64,000 nucleotides of DNA. Source: Symbiodinium natans (taxonomy: Eukaryota > Sar > Dinophyceae > Suessiales > Symbiodiniaceae). The stretch spans positions 188,001-252,000 of the forward strand of contig CAJNDS010000047.1 of the NCBI GenBank assembly GCA_905221605.1. The letters are read 5' to 3'. The notes below the pieces were generated by a model. The model did no database searches. It saw only the letters and a program-made list of their open reading frames with translations, and was not told where the DNA came from. The position numbers and the translations under genes were made by a program. Of this stretch, positions 12,101 to 19,844 are shown piece by piece. Every line of letters starts with the position of its first letter. Position 1 is the stretch's first letter.

Positions 12101-15100
12101 CCCTAAACCCCAAACCCCAAACCCTAAAGCCTGAACCCTAAACCCTAACCCTAAACCCTAAACCCTAAACCCTAAACCCTAAACCCTAAACCCTAAACCC
12201 TAAACCCTAAACCCTAAACCCTAAACCCTTCGGCTGATTCCCAAGACGAGGCACTCCCGAAGCTTCCAGCACGAAGTCTAAGGTGACGACCTTGGGGTTC
12301 AGGATTTGTCCCAAAACCCTAAACCCCTAAACCCCTAAACCCCTAAACCCTAAACCCTAAACCCTAAACCCCAAACCCTAAACCCTAAACCCTAAACCCC
12401 TCAACCCTAAACCCCTAAACCCTAAACCCCAAACCGTAAACCCGAAACCCTGCAACCCAGGGCAGTCTGTGGGCTTCGGGTTCGGAAGGTCAGGGGGGGG
12501 GGGGGTAAGCTGAGCTCTGAAGTCTCTCGGCCCATCCGCTTCCGGTTCGGGGTTTAGGGTTTCAGGGTTTAGGGTTTAGGGTTTTTTGGGTTTTGGGGTT
12601 TAGGGTTTAGAAGCCCAAAGCTCGCAACGCGAGGAGGAATGGCTCCCGGCGCTACACACTTGCCTTCAAATCCTTCAGGCGCAGGCCTTAGGGCTAACCC
12701 TAAACCTCTCTTTCACATGTACATAACAAACCTTAACGGCGGCACATTTTGCGTGCAAGTTTGCCGATTCAGTCGCGGCCAATCTTACGCTGACTCCTCC
12801 CCCCTTCCCACCCCCTGCTAGGACTCCCCACCCCCTCCCGCACCGGGGTTCAGGGTTTAGGGTTTAGAAGTCTAGGGGAGAAGGCCTGGGGTTTCAAGAT
12901 TCCTGGGTTCAAGGTCTAGGGTTTCAGGGTTCAAGGCCTGGGGTTTAAGGTTTAGAGCCCAGACAACCAAAATGGTCTCAAAATGTTACGGGATCCCAAA
13001 CCTGGGTGGGTAGGTATTCGATAAGAGCGTACGAGCTTGACTAGTGAATGCTTGGACTTGAGATGCTGAGACCTAAGCCCTGTAACCTGAACCCTGAACC
13101 CTGAACCCTGAACCCTAAACCCTAAACCCTAAACAGGTTGAGGGCTTTACGGCATTGGGGCTCAGAGACATGGTCCTGCTGTGCCACCGCAGTGGCCGTG
13201 AGATCGAAGAGAAGCCACCGCTTCCTCAGCCATTTGGTTTAGGTTTAGGGTTTAGGGTTTAGGGTTTAGGGTTTAGGGTTTAGGGTTTAGGGTTTAGGGT
13301 TTAGGGTTTAGGGTTTAGGGTTTAGGGTTTAGGGTTTAGGGTTTAGGGTTTCTGTGCATACCACACCGACCTTGGAACCATGATTTTTGCTGTTTCTGAG
13401 GAATTATGGTACCCAAAAAGTTTTTTTAGAAAAAGTATTCCAAAGTATCCCTAAGCATAAGGGCTTTAGGGTTTAGGGTTTTGGGGTTTAGGGCTTTAGA
13501 GTTTTAGGGGAGGGGTTGGCGTTTTCTCTGCATAAGGCCTTTAGGGTTTAGGGTTGCGCAGTTTTAGGGCAGGGGTTTAGGGTTGGTTTTTGTGCATAAG
13601 GGCTTCAGGGTTTTTCGGGGGGTTTGGGGTTTCAGGGTATTGGGGTTTTCAGATCAGATTTAGGGTTTGAGGGTTTCGGTTTAGGGTAGAAGGGTTTTTC
13701 GAGCTGAGGGCAGAGGGCCTTTTAGGGTTTTGGGGTTGTAGGCCGGGGTGTTAGGGCTGTAGGGCTTTAGTTAAGGGGTATAAACACGTATTCCCCTATA
13801 ATGCCCCTATGCATACCTTCTATAGTCCATACCCCTAAGTCCCTAAGTAGGCCCTAAATAACCCCCTACAAAGCCCCTAAACCCTAAACCCTAAACCCTA
13901 AACTCCCTAAACCCTACTTTAAACCCCAAACCCCTGAAAAGCCCAAATAAACCTTAAGGTCCCTTGTAAGGGTCCCTCCTGTAGTCCCTTGATTGAGGAT
14001 TTACGGTGCAGGGTGTCCTGTAAACCAGAAGTAACCAGCCGACTGCCGGTTGCTGCAAAACCAGGGAGGTGCTAAGATACAAAAATTCTGAGTCCTTGGG
14101 TTAGGGTTTAGGGTTTAGGGTTTCGGGTTTAGGGTTTAGGGTGTAGGGTTTAGGGTTTATATAGGGTTGAGGGTTGAGGGTTGAAGGTTGAGGGTTGAGG
14201 GTCGAGGGTCGAGTGTGAGGGGTTAGGGTTTAACGTTTAGGGTTTAGGACGGATGCCGGATTTGGGGCGAATGGGGTGTCTTGGAGGTTTAGGAGGCAGG
14301 GCTTCGATTCTTCGTACCCCCAAAAAGACACCCTGTATACACACGCAGCATTTCTATAAGGAAGCCTAAGTACACTCGCCAGTACCAGCAAGCCTGAACC
14401 CTGATCCCTGAACCCTCGGAGCCAGGATAAACAGAAATTGTATGTCATTCACTGAGAACTTGCAATTTCAAGGGGCTACCAGAATCCTTCAATGTCTCAG
14501 AGCTTGCAATTTCGACGGGCTACATAATCTTCCTTTTCTCAGAGCTGCAATTCCGAGCTGCAATAATCCTTCAAAGAACCACAAGGCCAAAAGGCTTCAA
14601 GTGACAGGTCTTCAAGGCACCACCAGCCCAAACAGAAACCTTCGTTCAAAACCTTTCCCTCAAAACCTTTCGTTCAAAACCCGTCGTTCAATGCTTTCAT
14701 GCCAACCTTCTGGGCAAGGCCTCTCCAAGCCTGGTACATCACAACAGGAATCCCATTCAAACAGCGAAAAAAACACAAAATAAACAACACCCGACAGTAC
14801 CCGTCAAATCTCCGGACGCAAGCCCTGTACAGTTTCTATATAAACCCTAAATCCTGCTTCGTAGGGCCTGCAGTGCTTGCAGAAGGGTTTTGAGAGGGGG
14901 TTCAGGCTTGCATGTCTTATGGGGATTGGGATGCCGCCCCCTAAACCCTAGACCCTAGACCCCAGACCTTAAACCCTAAACCCTAAACCCTAAACCCTAA
15001 ACCCTAAACCCTAAACCCTAAACCCTAAACCCTAAACCCTAAACCCTAAACCCTAAACCCCAAACCGGACCCCAAACCCTAAGCCAAGATCTGTCCGGCG

Positions 15101-18100
15101 GCAAGTAGTTCCATGCAATCTTGGCCGGATCAATGACAAGACCTTATAGGGTTCTTAAGGGGAGGTTTAGGGTTTAGGGTTTAGGGTTTAGGGTTTGGGG
15201 TTTAGGGGGGGACCAAAGGCTCCCTAATACTACTCCCTAAGGCTCCCAAAGCTTCGCTAAGTTTCCCTAGGTACCTACCTCCCGCGAACAGCCCTCCCGC
15301 GTCCTTTTGGGCTGTAGGGTTTAAGTTTTTGAGGCTCAGGGTCTAAAAACCTAAACCGTCAACCCTAAACCCTCGACCCTAGACCCTAATATGGGCATCT
15401 TCAGTACCGAAGCATGGGCTGTCACATGAAAGGTCCAATCACCAGCCTAAACCCTAAGCCCGAAACCCTAAACCCTAACCCCTGAAAATCTTCCCCCGCG
15501 AAGTGCACCTGTTCGTTGAAGCTGTGACCCTAAACCCTAAACCCTAAACCCCAAACCCCAAACCCTAAACCCTAAACAGGGCGGTTTGTTGGCTGAAAGG
15601 AGCTTGAGGAGCTTTTAGGGTTTCTTAGGGGCTCCCGGGCCCCAGATTCTAAGGTTTAGGGCTTGGGGTTTAGGGTTTAGGGCTTAGGGTTTAGGGCTTA
15701 GGGTTTAGGGCTTAGGGTTTAGGGTTCAGGGTTTAGGACTTAGGGTTTAGAGTGCTAGGAATTGGGGACCTGCTTAAAGCGCTTAAGGCCAGAAAGGACC
15801 CCGTAATCCTAAACTCTCGACTCTACCTTTGGGCCTTGAACTATCTTGAACCCCAAAGCCTTGAGGCCCCTAAACTGCCCTAACCCTAAACCCTAAACCC
15901 TAAACCCTAAACCCTGAACCCGAAACCCTAAACCCTAAACCCTAAACCCTAAACCTTACACCCTAACACCCTAGCACCCTAGCACCCTCTAAAGCAAAGG
16001 ATTGGTAGAGGCAACCAGGTGGCTTCCCTTCTCGAAGTAGGCGGTGCGGAAGGAGGCCAAGATATCCTTGCTCAGGGTCAAGCTGGTTTACGGTTTAGGG
16101 TTTAGGATTTAGGGTTTATATACGTTTAGGGTTTAGGAGTTACGTTTAGGTTAGGGCTTAGGGTTCAGAAACCCTAAACCCTAAACCCTAAACCCTAAAC
16201 CCTAAACCCTAAACCCTAAACCCTAAAGGCTAAATTGCTCGAAGCCCTGATTCAGCGCGAAAACCATGATGATCCCGTTAATTGAGCCAAGGCCTCGCTT
16301 CAGAGTGGGGGTGTGCAGAGCTGCTCGTACCCGGAGAGAAGTAGCCGATCTCACTTCTGAGCCCCTAGTAGCCCTAAACCCTAAACCCGAATGATTTAGG
16401 GTTTAGGGTTTAGGGCTACTAGGGAATTTTGGAACCAAAACTCTCCTTAACTCCATTCAGTGTGGTTTTTTGGGGCATCTCATTCCATACCTGCACTGGG
16501 GCCCCCTGATCTCTCGATTTAGGGTTCAAGGTTCGGGTTTCGGGTTCAGGGTTATAGGTTGTGATGCTTCCCTTATACGAGCAGTCCTTAGTAGGGATCA
16601 TAGTAGGGGGTTCTATAATCCCTATTAAGGCCTGCGAGTATAAGGGGGAATATCCAAAAGTTATAGGGCATAAGGTTTAAGGCTGTGGAAGCAAGCCTCG
16701 CAGCTTCCTTGGGGTCCAGCGTGTGGCGCTGTGGTACATGCAAGAGCCCAAACCCACAAGCCCAAACCTTAAACCCTAAACCCTAAACCCAATGCCCATC
16801 CCAAAACTATTGCGGAGAGGCTTGGGAAAGTAGAACCCTTACTTTACGATGTTGCCATCTGACAAATATTTCTCAATATGACTATCTTAGGTACCTAAGA
16901 ATGCAAAGTATCGAATCGAGGCCTACCGAGCTATGTAGGGGTACTGGGTATTTTACAGGAGCTCTTTGAAAACAGGGGAGCTACTTCTTATTATCCTCTG
17001 TTCCATGCCTGACAACCAGCATAGCTGAGACCTGCTTGAAGTCTTCATACCCTAAACCCTATAAACCCTATAAACTCTATAGACTCTATAAACCCTATAA
17101 ACCCTAAACCCTAAAAGCTCCAAACCCTATGACCAGCTTGAACCAAGGCGCCAAGCTCCAAAAGGTCATCGTCAGGAGTGAGATGGCCTGGAGCGTCGTA
17201 TCGCCTCGCGCAGACGGCTTTGAGGGATAGAGACCCCGACAGCACGGTTCAGGGTTTAGGGTTTAGGGCTTCGTGTTAAAGAGCACCTTCAGAACATCCC
17301 AGTATTACAAGGGCACTTGTGGTTGAGCCCCCGCCCCCTCCGCAAAAAAACGAAATTGTACACACACATACATACATATATATATATATACATGTGTGTA
17401 TATATCTATATACATATATACATTAATATAATATTTATTTGTTTATGTGATTTTAGATTTATATTTACATTTACATTTGCATATCTATAATTAAATTTGC
17501 ATTTATATTTATATGTATATTTTTTATATTTATGTTTATATTTATCTTTGTGTTTTTATTTGTCGTTATTGTGATTATATTTCTATTTGTATAGGTACCT
17601 AAACCCTGAACCCTAAACACATTTAGAGTCTGACGTTTGGGGTTCTCGGTTTGCGGCGAGGCTGGAGAGTGCTCGGGTTTAGGGTTTAGGGTTTAGGGTT
17701 TAGGGTTTAGGGTTTAGGGTTTAGGGTTTCGGGTGGCTCGTGGCGTTGCCACGGGTTGCAATAGATTTGGGGTTTGGGTTTCGGGCTTCAGCGCCCGCAT
17801 CTGTACTGCGTAGATGCTGCCCTTGTGTTGTACTTACTGGTTCTACGTAGCGAATGAGGCAAGTAAGTACCAACTTAACCTCGCAAAGAGGGTTTTCATT
17901 GGAGGATATACCCGAAACCCTGAACCCCGAACCCCTATTGCGCTCTTTGACATGGGCTACGGATCGCAAATCGGAGGACGTAGCTTTCAATAGGGATCTT
18001 CGGGGATCACTGTACTTCGGGTTTAGGGTTTAGGGTCCAGGGTTTGGGGTTAAAGTTTCCTGGTTGTTCCTTCTAGGGAGCGAGAGACGGAATGAGGCGC

Positions 18101-19830
18101 CACAACTAAACCACCATATGTAAACCCTGTAAGGGCTCATTTTCGGTGCCGACTTCCCTCATTCCCTGCTAAGAACCAGTAAGCAGAGGGAGTATAGTGT
18201 CCATCCTTAGTCTCACCCCAGGGATGGGCCTAGTCAAGGTTTAGGGCTTGGGGCTTAGGGCTTAGGGCTTGGGGTTTAGGGTTTAGGGTTTAGGGTTGAG
18301 GGTTTAGGGTTTACGGTGTAGGGTTTAGGGCTTAGGGCTTTCCCCAACTTCACCTTGCAAACCCCAAACGGACCCTGCGTGTATCTTAAGCAGGGGTCAG
18401 GTCCAGCTTGTCGGTGCTCAGTTCTAAGAAGGTTTAGGGAGTTTAGGGTTTAGAGTTTAGGGCTTTGGGTTTAGAGTTTTGGGCTTAGAGTTTAGGGAGT
18501 TTAGAGTTTAGGGTTTTGGGTTTAGAGTTTAGGGCCTAATTTCAGGCAGGGTCGTCGTCTAGATCCTCCCAGGGGTCTGGGTAATGCTGGCAATGGTGGC
18601 ATCCGGGCTTCACATTGCGTGCAGAACCACCCTGAACCCAGGGAAATCACTGAAAAGGGCAGACACTCTTTCAACCTGACAGAGTCCTTCAGAAAAACAC
18701 ATCAACACACATCCTGACTTCCGGAAAAGTGCGCGCCAGAATCCTGTAGAATTGGCGATCGCTCTCTGTACGCTGAACCACTATGCGCCCTGTACGAACA
18801 TTGCCACAAGTCATGCCCTTAGTGAAAACTTAGTTGTCCAGTACCAAAAGGTTAAAGATTATTACCTACTCTACTACTTTAATAAGTTGAGATGCTTTCG
18901 AAAATACACTTACAAATAAGTTAAGAATATGTCGAGCCGAGCGTGGCACTCGCAAGTTCATGCGCGCACATCAACACGCTCACAGAGTTTCTGACACAAC
19001 TCAAACCCGGTGCAGATATCCCTAAAACACGAAGTAAACAACAGGCAACCTATAGGCCATTCTCACCCTAAACCCTAAACCCGAAACCCTAAACCCGTAA
19101 ACTAGGATCAGGTTCAGGAACCCTGACAAGCTGTCGCAGTTGTCGTTGCCTATTGGAAGAATGTTTTGCGCTTTTGAGGGGTTCTTCAGGCAAATCCTAG
19201 TTCCCTTCCTAAACCCTGAACCCCAAACCACAAACCCCAAACCCTAAACCCCAAACCATAAACCCTAAACCCACACACTCCCTTGAATCAGCCAGGTCAC
19301 GGGGGAGGTCAAAGAGCTGCAGTGGGACCACCGTGATGTCCAAGATAACACCTGAAGTGCGCTTAGGGTCTGGGGGGGGTTCACTTACCCTCTAAACTTA
19401 AGAAAGAGTTTAGGGTTTAGGGTTTAGGGTTCAGGGTTCAGGGTTCAGGGTTTAGGGTTTAGAGTTCAGGCTTTAGGGTTTAGATAGCATTGAAAGCTGC
19501 TAGTGGTCAAAGGCTGCCGACCCAGCAGCCAAGTTTACAGGCCATACCTCCTTCTGCAACGCTTACACTCTGGTCAGGAGCATTTGAAACCCACAGCCCT
19601 AAGCCCTAAACCCTGCCCTAACGCCGCGTGTTTGATGTTCGGGGTGGGGTTGCGTGGCCCACAATGCTAACCCTAAACCCTAAACCCTAAACCCTAAACC
19701 CTAAACCCTAAACCCTAAACCCTAAACCCTAAACCCTAAACCCTAAACCCTACACCATGCTGCCGTGCCGCAGATCATTCTTATGGCATCGAAGATAGCT
19801 CGGACTTTGCTTCCAGGGGTGATGGTAAAC
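75..19830 (-). CDS. Voltage-gated cation channel gene, at least 23 micro-exons, incomplete at both ends
   Basis: Product: a six-transmembrane channel subunit of the plasma or an internal membrane. Exons in coding order: 19764-19830, 19571-19598, 19301-19351, 17157-17204, 16241-16293, 16027-16066, 15100-15142, 14026-14052, 13185-13224, 12255-12290, 11351-11390, 9946-9985, 9116-9199, 7636-7677, 6782-6828, 5590-5655, 4114-4151, 3153-3202, 2765-2841, 2207-2262, 1847-1906, 770-825, 75-152. Every junction keeps frame. Landmarks: S1 VILDITVVPLQLF, S2 with FRTAYFEKG, linker DPAKIAWNYL (HCN/KCNH style), S3 RWLLFDLTATAVVVTLDF, S4 LRMIRVGRLLKW, S5 LLMYHVVACSYW, pore helix YTTTLHWAVCQL, S6 ERVFCIVTVLVALVTFSS, C-linker NHIPQSLSQRVTKFLQH. 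The usual K+ filter GYG/GFG is replaced by LGLG. Donors are 9 GC, 7 GT and 5 GA in the 21 best exons; 20 of their 21 acceptors are AG|G. Dinoflagellates have many such channels. No cyclic-nucleotide domain is seen before the window edge. The family call rests on recall of motifs, not a search. Confidence 0.82.
472..610. mobile_element. MITE-like palindromic element, family A
   Basis: About 140 bp. Left end GTTACATGGTCCCTTAGTAT and right end with AGGGCCCATGGAACTACC are imperfect inverted repeats; the same ends recur at six other places in the window. No coding capacity. It lies inside a channel-gene intron. Confidence 0.6.
770..825 (-). CDS. Channel gene exon, C-linker
   Basis: Encodes VPLLAHLSKNLFGELQFA; L-S-x-x-L-x-x-E-L is conserved here in the family. 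Acceptor CAACAG|G; donor GTGCGC. The plus strand is also open, but the minus reading matches the family and joins in phase. Confidence 0.8.
1387..1568 (-). repeat. Telomere-like array, CCCTAAA orientation, degenerate
   Basis: About 25 units with frequent one-base variants (CCCTAAAA, CCCTACA, CCCTAAG). It lies in the intron between exons 1847-1906 and 770-825. Confidence 0.9.
1733..1837 (-). repeat. Telomere-like array, CCCTAAA orientation
   Basis: About 15 units, nearly perfect, ending 9 bp from the donor side of exon 1847-1906. Confidence 0.95.
1847..1906 (-). CDS. Channel gene exon, C-linker
   Basis: Encodes VTKFLQHSYNIQREAISDSQ in 20 codons, phase 0 at both ends. Acceptor CCTGAG|G; donor GCGCAT. 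Flanked on the left by CCCTAAA and on the right by TTTAGGG arrays. Confidence 0.85.
1963..2017 (+). repeat. Telomere-like array, TTTAGGG orientation
   Basis: Seven or eight units on the acceptor side of exon 1847-1906; with the array at 1733-1837 it brackets the exon as an inverted pair. Confidence 0.95.
2207..2262 (-). CDS. Channel gene exon, C-linker
   Basis: Encodes LLRSFLLRNHIPQSLSQR, the conserved N-H-I-P-x-x-L-x-x-R motif. Acceptor ACCCAG|G; donor GCAATC (GC type). Confidence 0.85.
2765..2841 (-). CDS. Channel gene exon, end of S6 and C-linker start
   Basis: Encodes SLVSLMTSLLTSLHNVQEEE and then QHQFR. The S-x-x-S-x-x-T helix followed by a charged segment is typical after S6. Acceptor TCTAAG|G; donor GCTTGG. 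Confidence 0.85.
3153..3202 (-). CDS. Channel gene exon, S6
   Basis: Encodes ERVFCIVTVLVALVTF. E-R-x-F then a hydrophobic helix is the usual start of S6. Acceptor TTTAAG|G; donor GCCCGG. Confidence 0.85.
3285..3420. mobile_element. MITE-like element, family A
   Basis: Shares TATGGGCCCTT, GGGTTCTG(G/A)AGTATGGGCCC and the end AAGGGACCA--ATG-AACTACC with the other copies. Adjacent to the S6 exon. Confidence 0.55.
4114..4151 (-). CDS. Channel gene exon, selectivity-filter region
   Basis: Encodes LGANIIEATNFA after a shared G. The filter position reads LGLG, not GYG. Acceptor after a long pyrimidine tract (CTTGAAG|G); donor GAGCCA (GA type). Confidence 0.8.
5418..5512. mobile_element. MITE-like element, family B
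   Basis: Ends TTCTTAGTAG / CTACTAAGAA with inner GGAATGAGG / CCTCATTCC, an inverted repeat of about 95 bp. Copies recur at 8.2, 18.1, 57.4 and 62.5 kb. Confidence 0.6.
5590..5655 (-). CDS. Channel gene exon, pore helix
   Basis: Encodes SDRSFGYQYTTTLHWAVCQL. The Y-x-T-x-L-H-W pore helix is diagnostic for the channel type. Acceptor TACCAG|G; donor GCGTGC. Confidence 0.85.
   Translation of the reverse strand, partial: ASAIVPSATSTPPLFIGRSAS
5891..6006. mobile_element. MITE-like element, family D
   Basis: CTTGGTAGCCCAGTAG at the left and CCACTGGGCTACCAAG at the right are near-perfect terminal inverted repeats about 115 bp apart; inside is TTATAAGGGAACCTTGAACC. Confidence 0.65.
6627..6759 (-). 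repeat. Telomere-like array, CCCTAAA orientation
   Basis: About 19 units with a short CCCTAAG block in the middle; next to exon 6782-6828. Confidence 0.95.
6782..6828 (-). CDS. Channel gene exon, S5-pore turret
   Basis: Encodes LGRINADSSNWIDVY. The N-W after S5 is common in dinoflagellate channels. Acceptor CCTGAG|G; donor GCTTGG. A CCCTAAA array of about 19 units lies just to the left. Confidence 0.8.
7088..7183. repeat. Dispersed repeat shared with 18825-18890
   Basis: CTTAGTTGTCCAGTAC and AAAAGGTTAAAG followed by TTACCTACTCTACTACT appear in the same order here and at 18.8 kb, with extra bases here. Probably another small element. Confidence 0.5.
7313..7403. mobile_element. MITE-like element, family E
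   Basis: TTCCGAAAATAGGGG at the left and CCCTATTTTTCGGGA at the right are terminal inverted repeats; CTTCAAGGGGATTC in the middle. Confidence 0.55.
7636..7677 (-). CDS. Channel gene exon, S5
   Basis: Encodes ILLMYHVVACSYW, matching the H-x-x-A-C-x-x-W/Y signature that ends S5. Acceptor TCCGAG|G; donor GTCTTC. Confidence 0.85.
7707..7808 (-). repeat. Telomere-like array with a CCCCTAA block
   Basis: Perfect CCCTAAA units, then five CCCCTAA units (7750-7790), then CCCTAAA again. Confidence 0.9.
8033..8111. repeat. 21-bp tandem repeat, about 3.7 copies
   Basis: Unit CGTGGGCAAGGCCCGAAAAT plus T, with substitutions. It lies in the channel intron between exons 9116-9199 and 7636-7677. Confidence 0.8.
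8160..8245. mobile_element. MITE-like element, family B
   Basis: GGAATGAGGGCCCTACATA faces TATGTAGGGCCCTCATTCC, an almost perfect hairpin; ends in CCCTACTAAGAACCA. Confidence 0.65.
8779..8940 (+). repeat. Variant array of TTGTAGGG octamers
   Basis: TTTAGGG units pass into about 13 TTGTAGGG or TTGTCGGG octamers (8801-8917) and back to TTTAGGG. Confidence 0.9.
9116..9199 (-). CDS. Channel gene exon, S4-S5 linker and start of S5
   Basis: Longest exon (84 nt). Encodes IRENIDSQIWITRLSIMNIL; the I-x-S-x pattern is usual in the S4-S5 linker of this family. Acceptor AAAGAG|G; donor GACGCC (GA type). Confidence 0.8.
9471..9563 (+). repeat. Telomere-like array, TTTAGGG orientation
   Basis: Thirteen perfect units, abutting a family D element. 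Confidence 0.95.
9563..9668. mobile_element. MITE-like element, family D, diverged ends
   Basis: Inner part AACAGGGTGCCCTTTTTGG and TTATAAGGGAACCTAGACCC matches family D; ends read GACCCAGGAG and ACTCCGGGTC. Confidence 0.45.
9946..9985 (-). CDS. Channel gene exon, S4 voltage sensor (second part)
   Basis: Encodes VGRLLKWILDGI. Acceptor ATTGAG|G; donor GTACGT, near canonical. Confidence 0.8.
10285..10475. repeat. Tandem repeat of about 46 bp
   Basis: CTTTTCCACAACAAAAGGCC recurs at intervals of about 45 bp, followed by GTCCAAAAGCCATG. The right-hand flank (10490-10562) holds GGATGTGGAAAG-type repeats, roughly the reverse complement. ORFs here come from the repeat. Confidence 0.75.
10590..10694. 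mobile_element. MITE-like element, family E
   Basis: Shares TTTAAGGGGATTCGATCCTA and the right end ACCCCTATTTTTTGCG with the copy at 7.3 kb. Confidence 0.45.
11351..11390 (-). CDS. Channel gene exon, S4 voltage sensor (first part)
   Basis: Encodes AHDSVMLTFLRMI plus one base. With the next exon it gives basic residues three apart (R-x-x-R-x-x-R-x-x-K), the voltage-sensor signature. Acceptor AGCAAG|G; donor GAGACC (GA type). Confidence 0.8.
12141..12228 (-). repeat. Telomere-like array, CCCTAAA orientation
   Basis: About 12 near-perfect units on the donor side of the S3 exon 12255-12290. Confidence 0.95.
12255..12290 (-). CDS. Channel gene exon, second half of S3
   Basis: Encodes VVTLDFVLEASG, finishing S3. 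Acceptor CCCAAG|G; donor GTGCCT; phase 0 on both sides. Confidence 0.75.
13185..13224 (-). CDS. Channel gene exon, first half of S3
   Basis: Encodes KRWLLFDLTATAV with the conserved W and D of S3. Acceptor GCTGAG|G; donor GCACAG (GC type). Confidence 0.8.
13237..13351 (+). repeat. Telomere-like array, TTTAGGG orientation
   Basis: Sixteen perfect units starting 13 bp from exon 13185-13224. Confidence 0.95.
13440..13620. repeat. Imperfect tandem repeat of about 85 bp built from telomere-like units
   Basis: GCATAAGGGCTTTAGGG recurs at 13455, 13539 and 13594, each followed by GTTTTAGGG-AGGGG. Confidence 0.6.
14026..14052 (-). CDS. Channel gene exon, linker into S3
   Basis: Very short (27 nt), encoding NRQSAGYF and completing a W at the junction. 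Acceptor TTTTGCAG|C is the only non-AG|G site in the core set but has a good pyrimidine tract; donor GTTTAC. Accepted because it restores phase and gives GYFWKRWLLFD. Confidence 0.65.
14445..14575. repeat. Tandem repeat of about 45 bp
   Basis: CTCAGAGCTTGCAATTTCGA-GGGCTAC recurs three times with changes; the third copy is shortened. Confidence 0.7.
14971..15062 (-). repeat. Telomere-like array, CCCTAAA orientation
   Basis: Thirteen perfect units on the donor side of exon 15100-15142; a TTTAGGG array (15166-15206) lies on the other side. Confidence 0.95.
15100..15142 (-). CDS. Channel gene exon, S2-S3 linker
   Basis: Encodes LVIDPAKIAWNYL, very close to the conserved linker of HCN/KCNH channels (D-P-x-K-I-A-x-N-Y-L). 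Acceptor ATAAG|G; donor GCCGGA. Flanked by a CCCTAAA array on the left and a TTTAGGG array on the right. Confidence 0.85.
16027..16066 (-). CDS. Channel gene exon, end of S2
   Basis: Encodes DILASFRTAYFEK. The F-R-T motif after S2 is a hallmark of HCN/KCNH channels. Acceptor GCAAG|G; donor GAAGCC (GA type). The reading continues past the donor, so the donor choice rests on phase with the next exon. Confidence 0.8.
16241..16293 (-). CDS. Channel gene exon, S2
   Basis: Encodes LGSINGIIMVFALNQGF, which runs into DILASFRTAYF of the next exon to give the second transmembrane segment. Acceptor GCGAG|G; donor GAGCAA (GA type). Confidence 0.8.
16565..16657. mobile_element. MITE-like element, family C
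   Basis: Inverted CTTATACGAGCAGTCCTTAG / TTAAGGCCTGCGAGTATAAG with AGGGAT(C/T)ATAGTA inside. Copies recur at 43.0 and 57.8 kb. Confidence 0.6.
17157..17204 (-). CDS. Channel gene exon, start of S2 region
   Basis: Encodes DTTLQAISLLTMTFW, hydrophobic and ending in the FW seen at this place in dinoflagellate channels. Acceptor GCGAG|G; donor GCTTGG; phases 1 in and 1 out agree with neighbours. Confidence 0.75.
17352..17595. repeat. AT-rich microsatellite region
   Basis: CATACATATATATATA passes into TTTATATTTA-type sequence; among the most AT-rich stretches of the window, in a channel intron. Confidence 0.85.
17828..17866. mobile_element. Possible solo end of family B
   Basis: GTACTTACT and AGTAAGTAC enclose GGTTCTACGTAGCGAATGAG, close to the family B left end. 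It may be a remnant. Confidence 0.35.
18060..18178. mobile_element. MITE-like element, family B
   Basis: Left GTTCCTTCTAGGGAG then GGAATGAGGCGCC; right CCCTCATTCCCTGCTAAGAACC. The centre is diverged. Confidence 0.55.
18825..18890. repeat. Dispersed repeat shared with 7088-7183
   Basis: Shorter copy of the repeat at 7.1 kb, with the same start and end blocks. Confidence 0.5.
19301..19351 (-). CDS. Channel gene exon, S1
   Basis: Two bases plus 16 codons plus one base. Encodes VILDITVVPLQLFDLP, a typical first transmembrane segment of dinoflagellate HCN/KCNH-like channels. Acceptor CTTCAG|G; donor GTGACC. Confidence 0.8.
19571..19598 (-). CDS. Channel gene exon leading into S1
   Basis: Small exon of nine codons plus one base (GFQMLLT core), AG|G acceptor inside a degenerate repeat and GA donor. 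Phase fits both neighbours, and the hydrophobic residues extend S1 backwards. Its size makes it tentative. Confidence 0.4.
19669..19752 (-). repeat. Telomere-like array, CCCTAAA orientation
   Basis: Twelve perfect units next to exon 19764-19830. Confidence 0.95.
19764..19830 (-). CDS. Channel gene exon, cytoplasmic segment before S1
   Basis: AG|G acceptor after GGCGCAG, then one base plus 22 codons ending at a GC donor (GCAGCA). It contains KVRAIFDAIRMICGT, an amphipathic stretch suited to a pre-S1 helix. Phase fits the next exon. A CCCTAAA array lies to its left and a TTTAGGG/TCTAGGG array to its right. Less certain than the exons from S1 onward. Confidence 0.5.
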
Positions 19831-19844
19831 CTGCGCCGGGAAGG

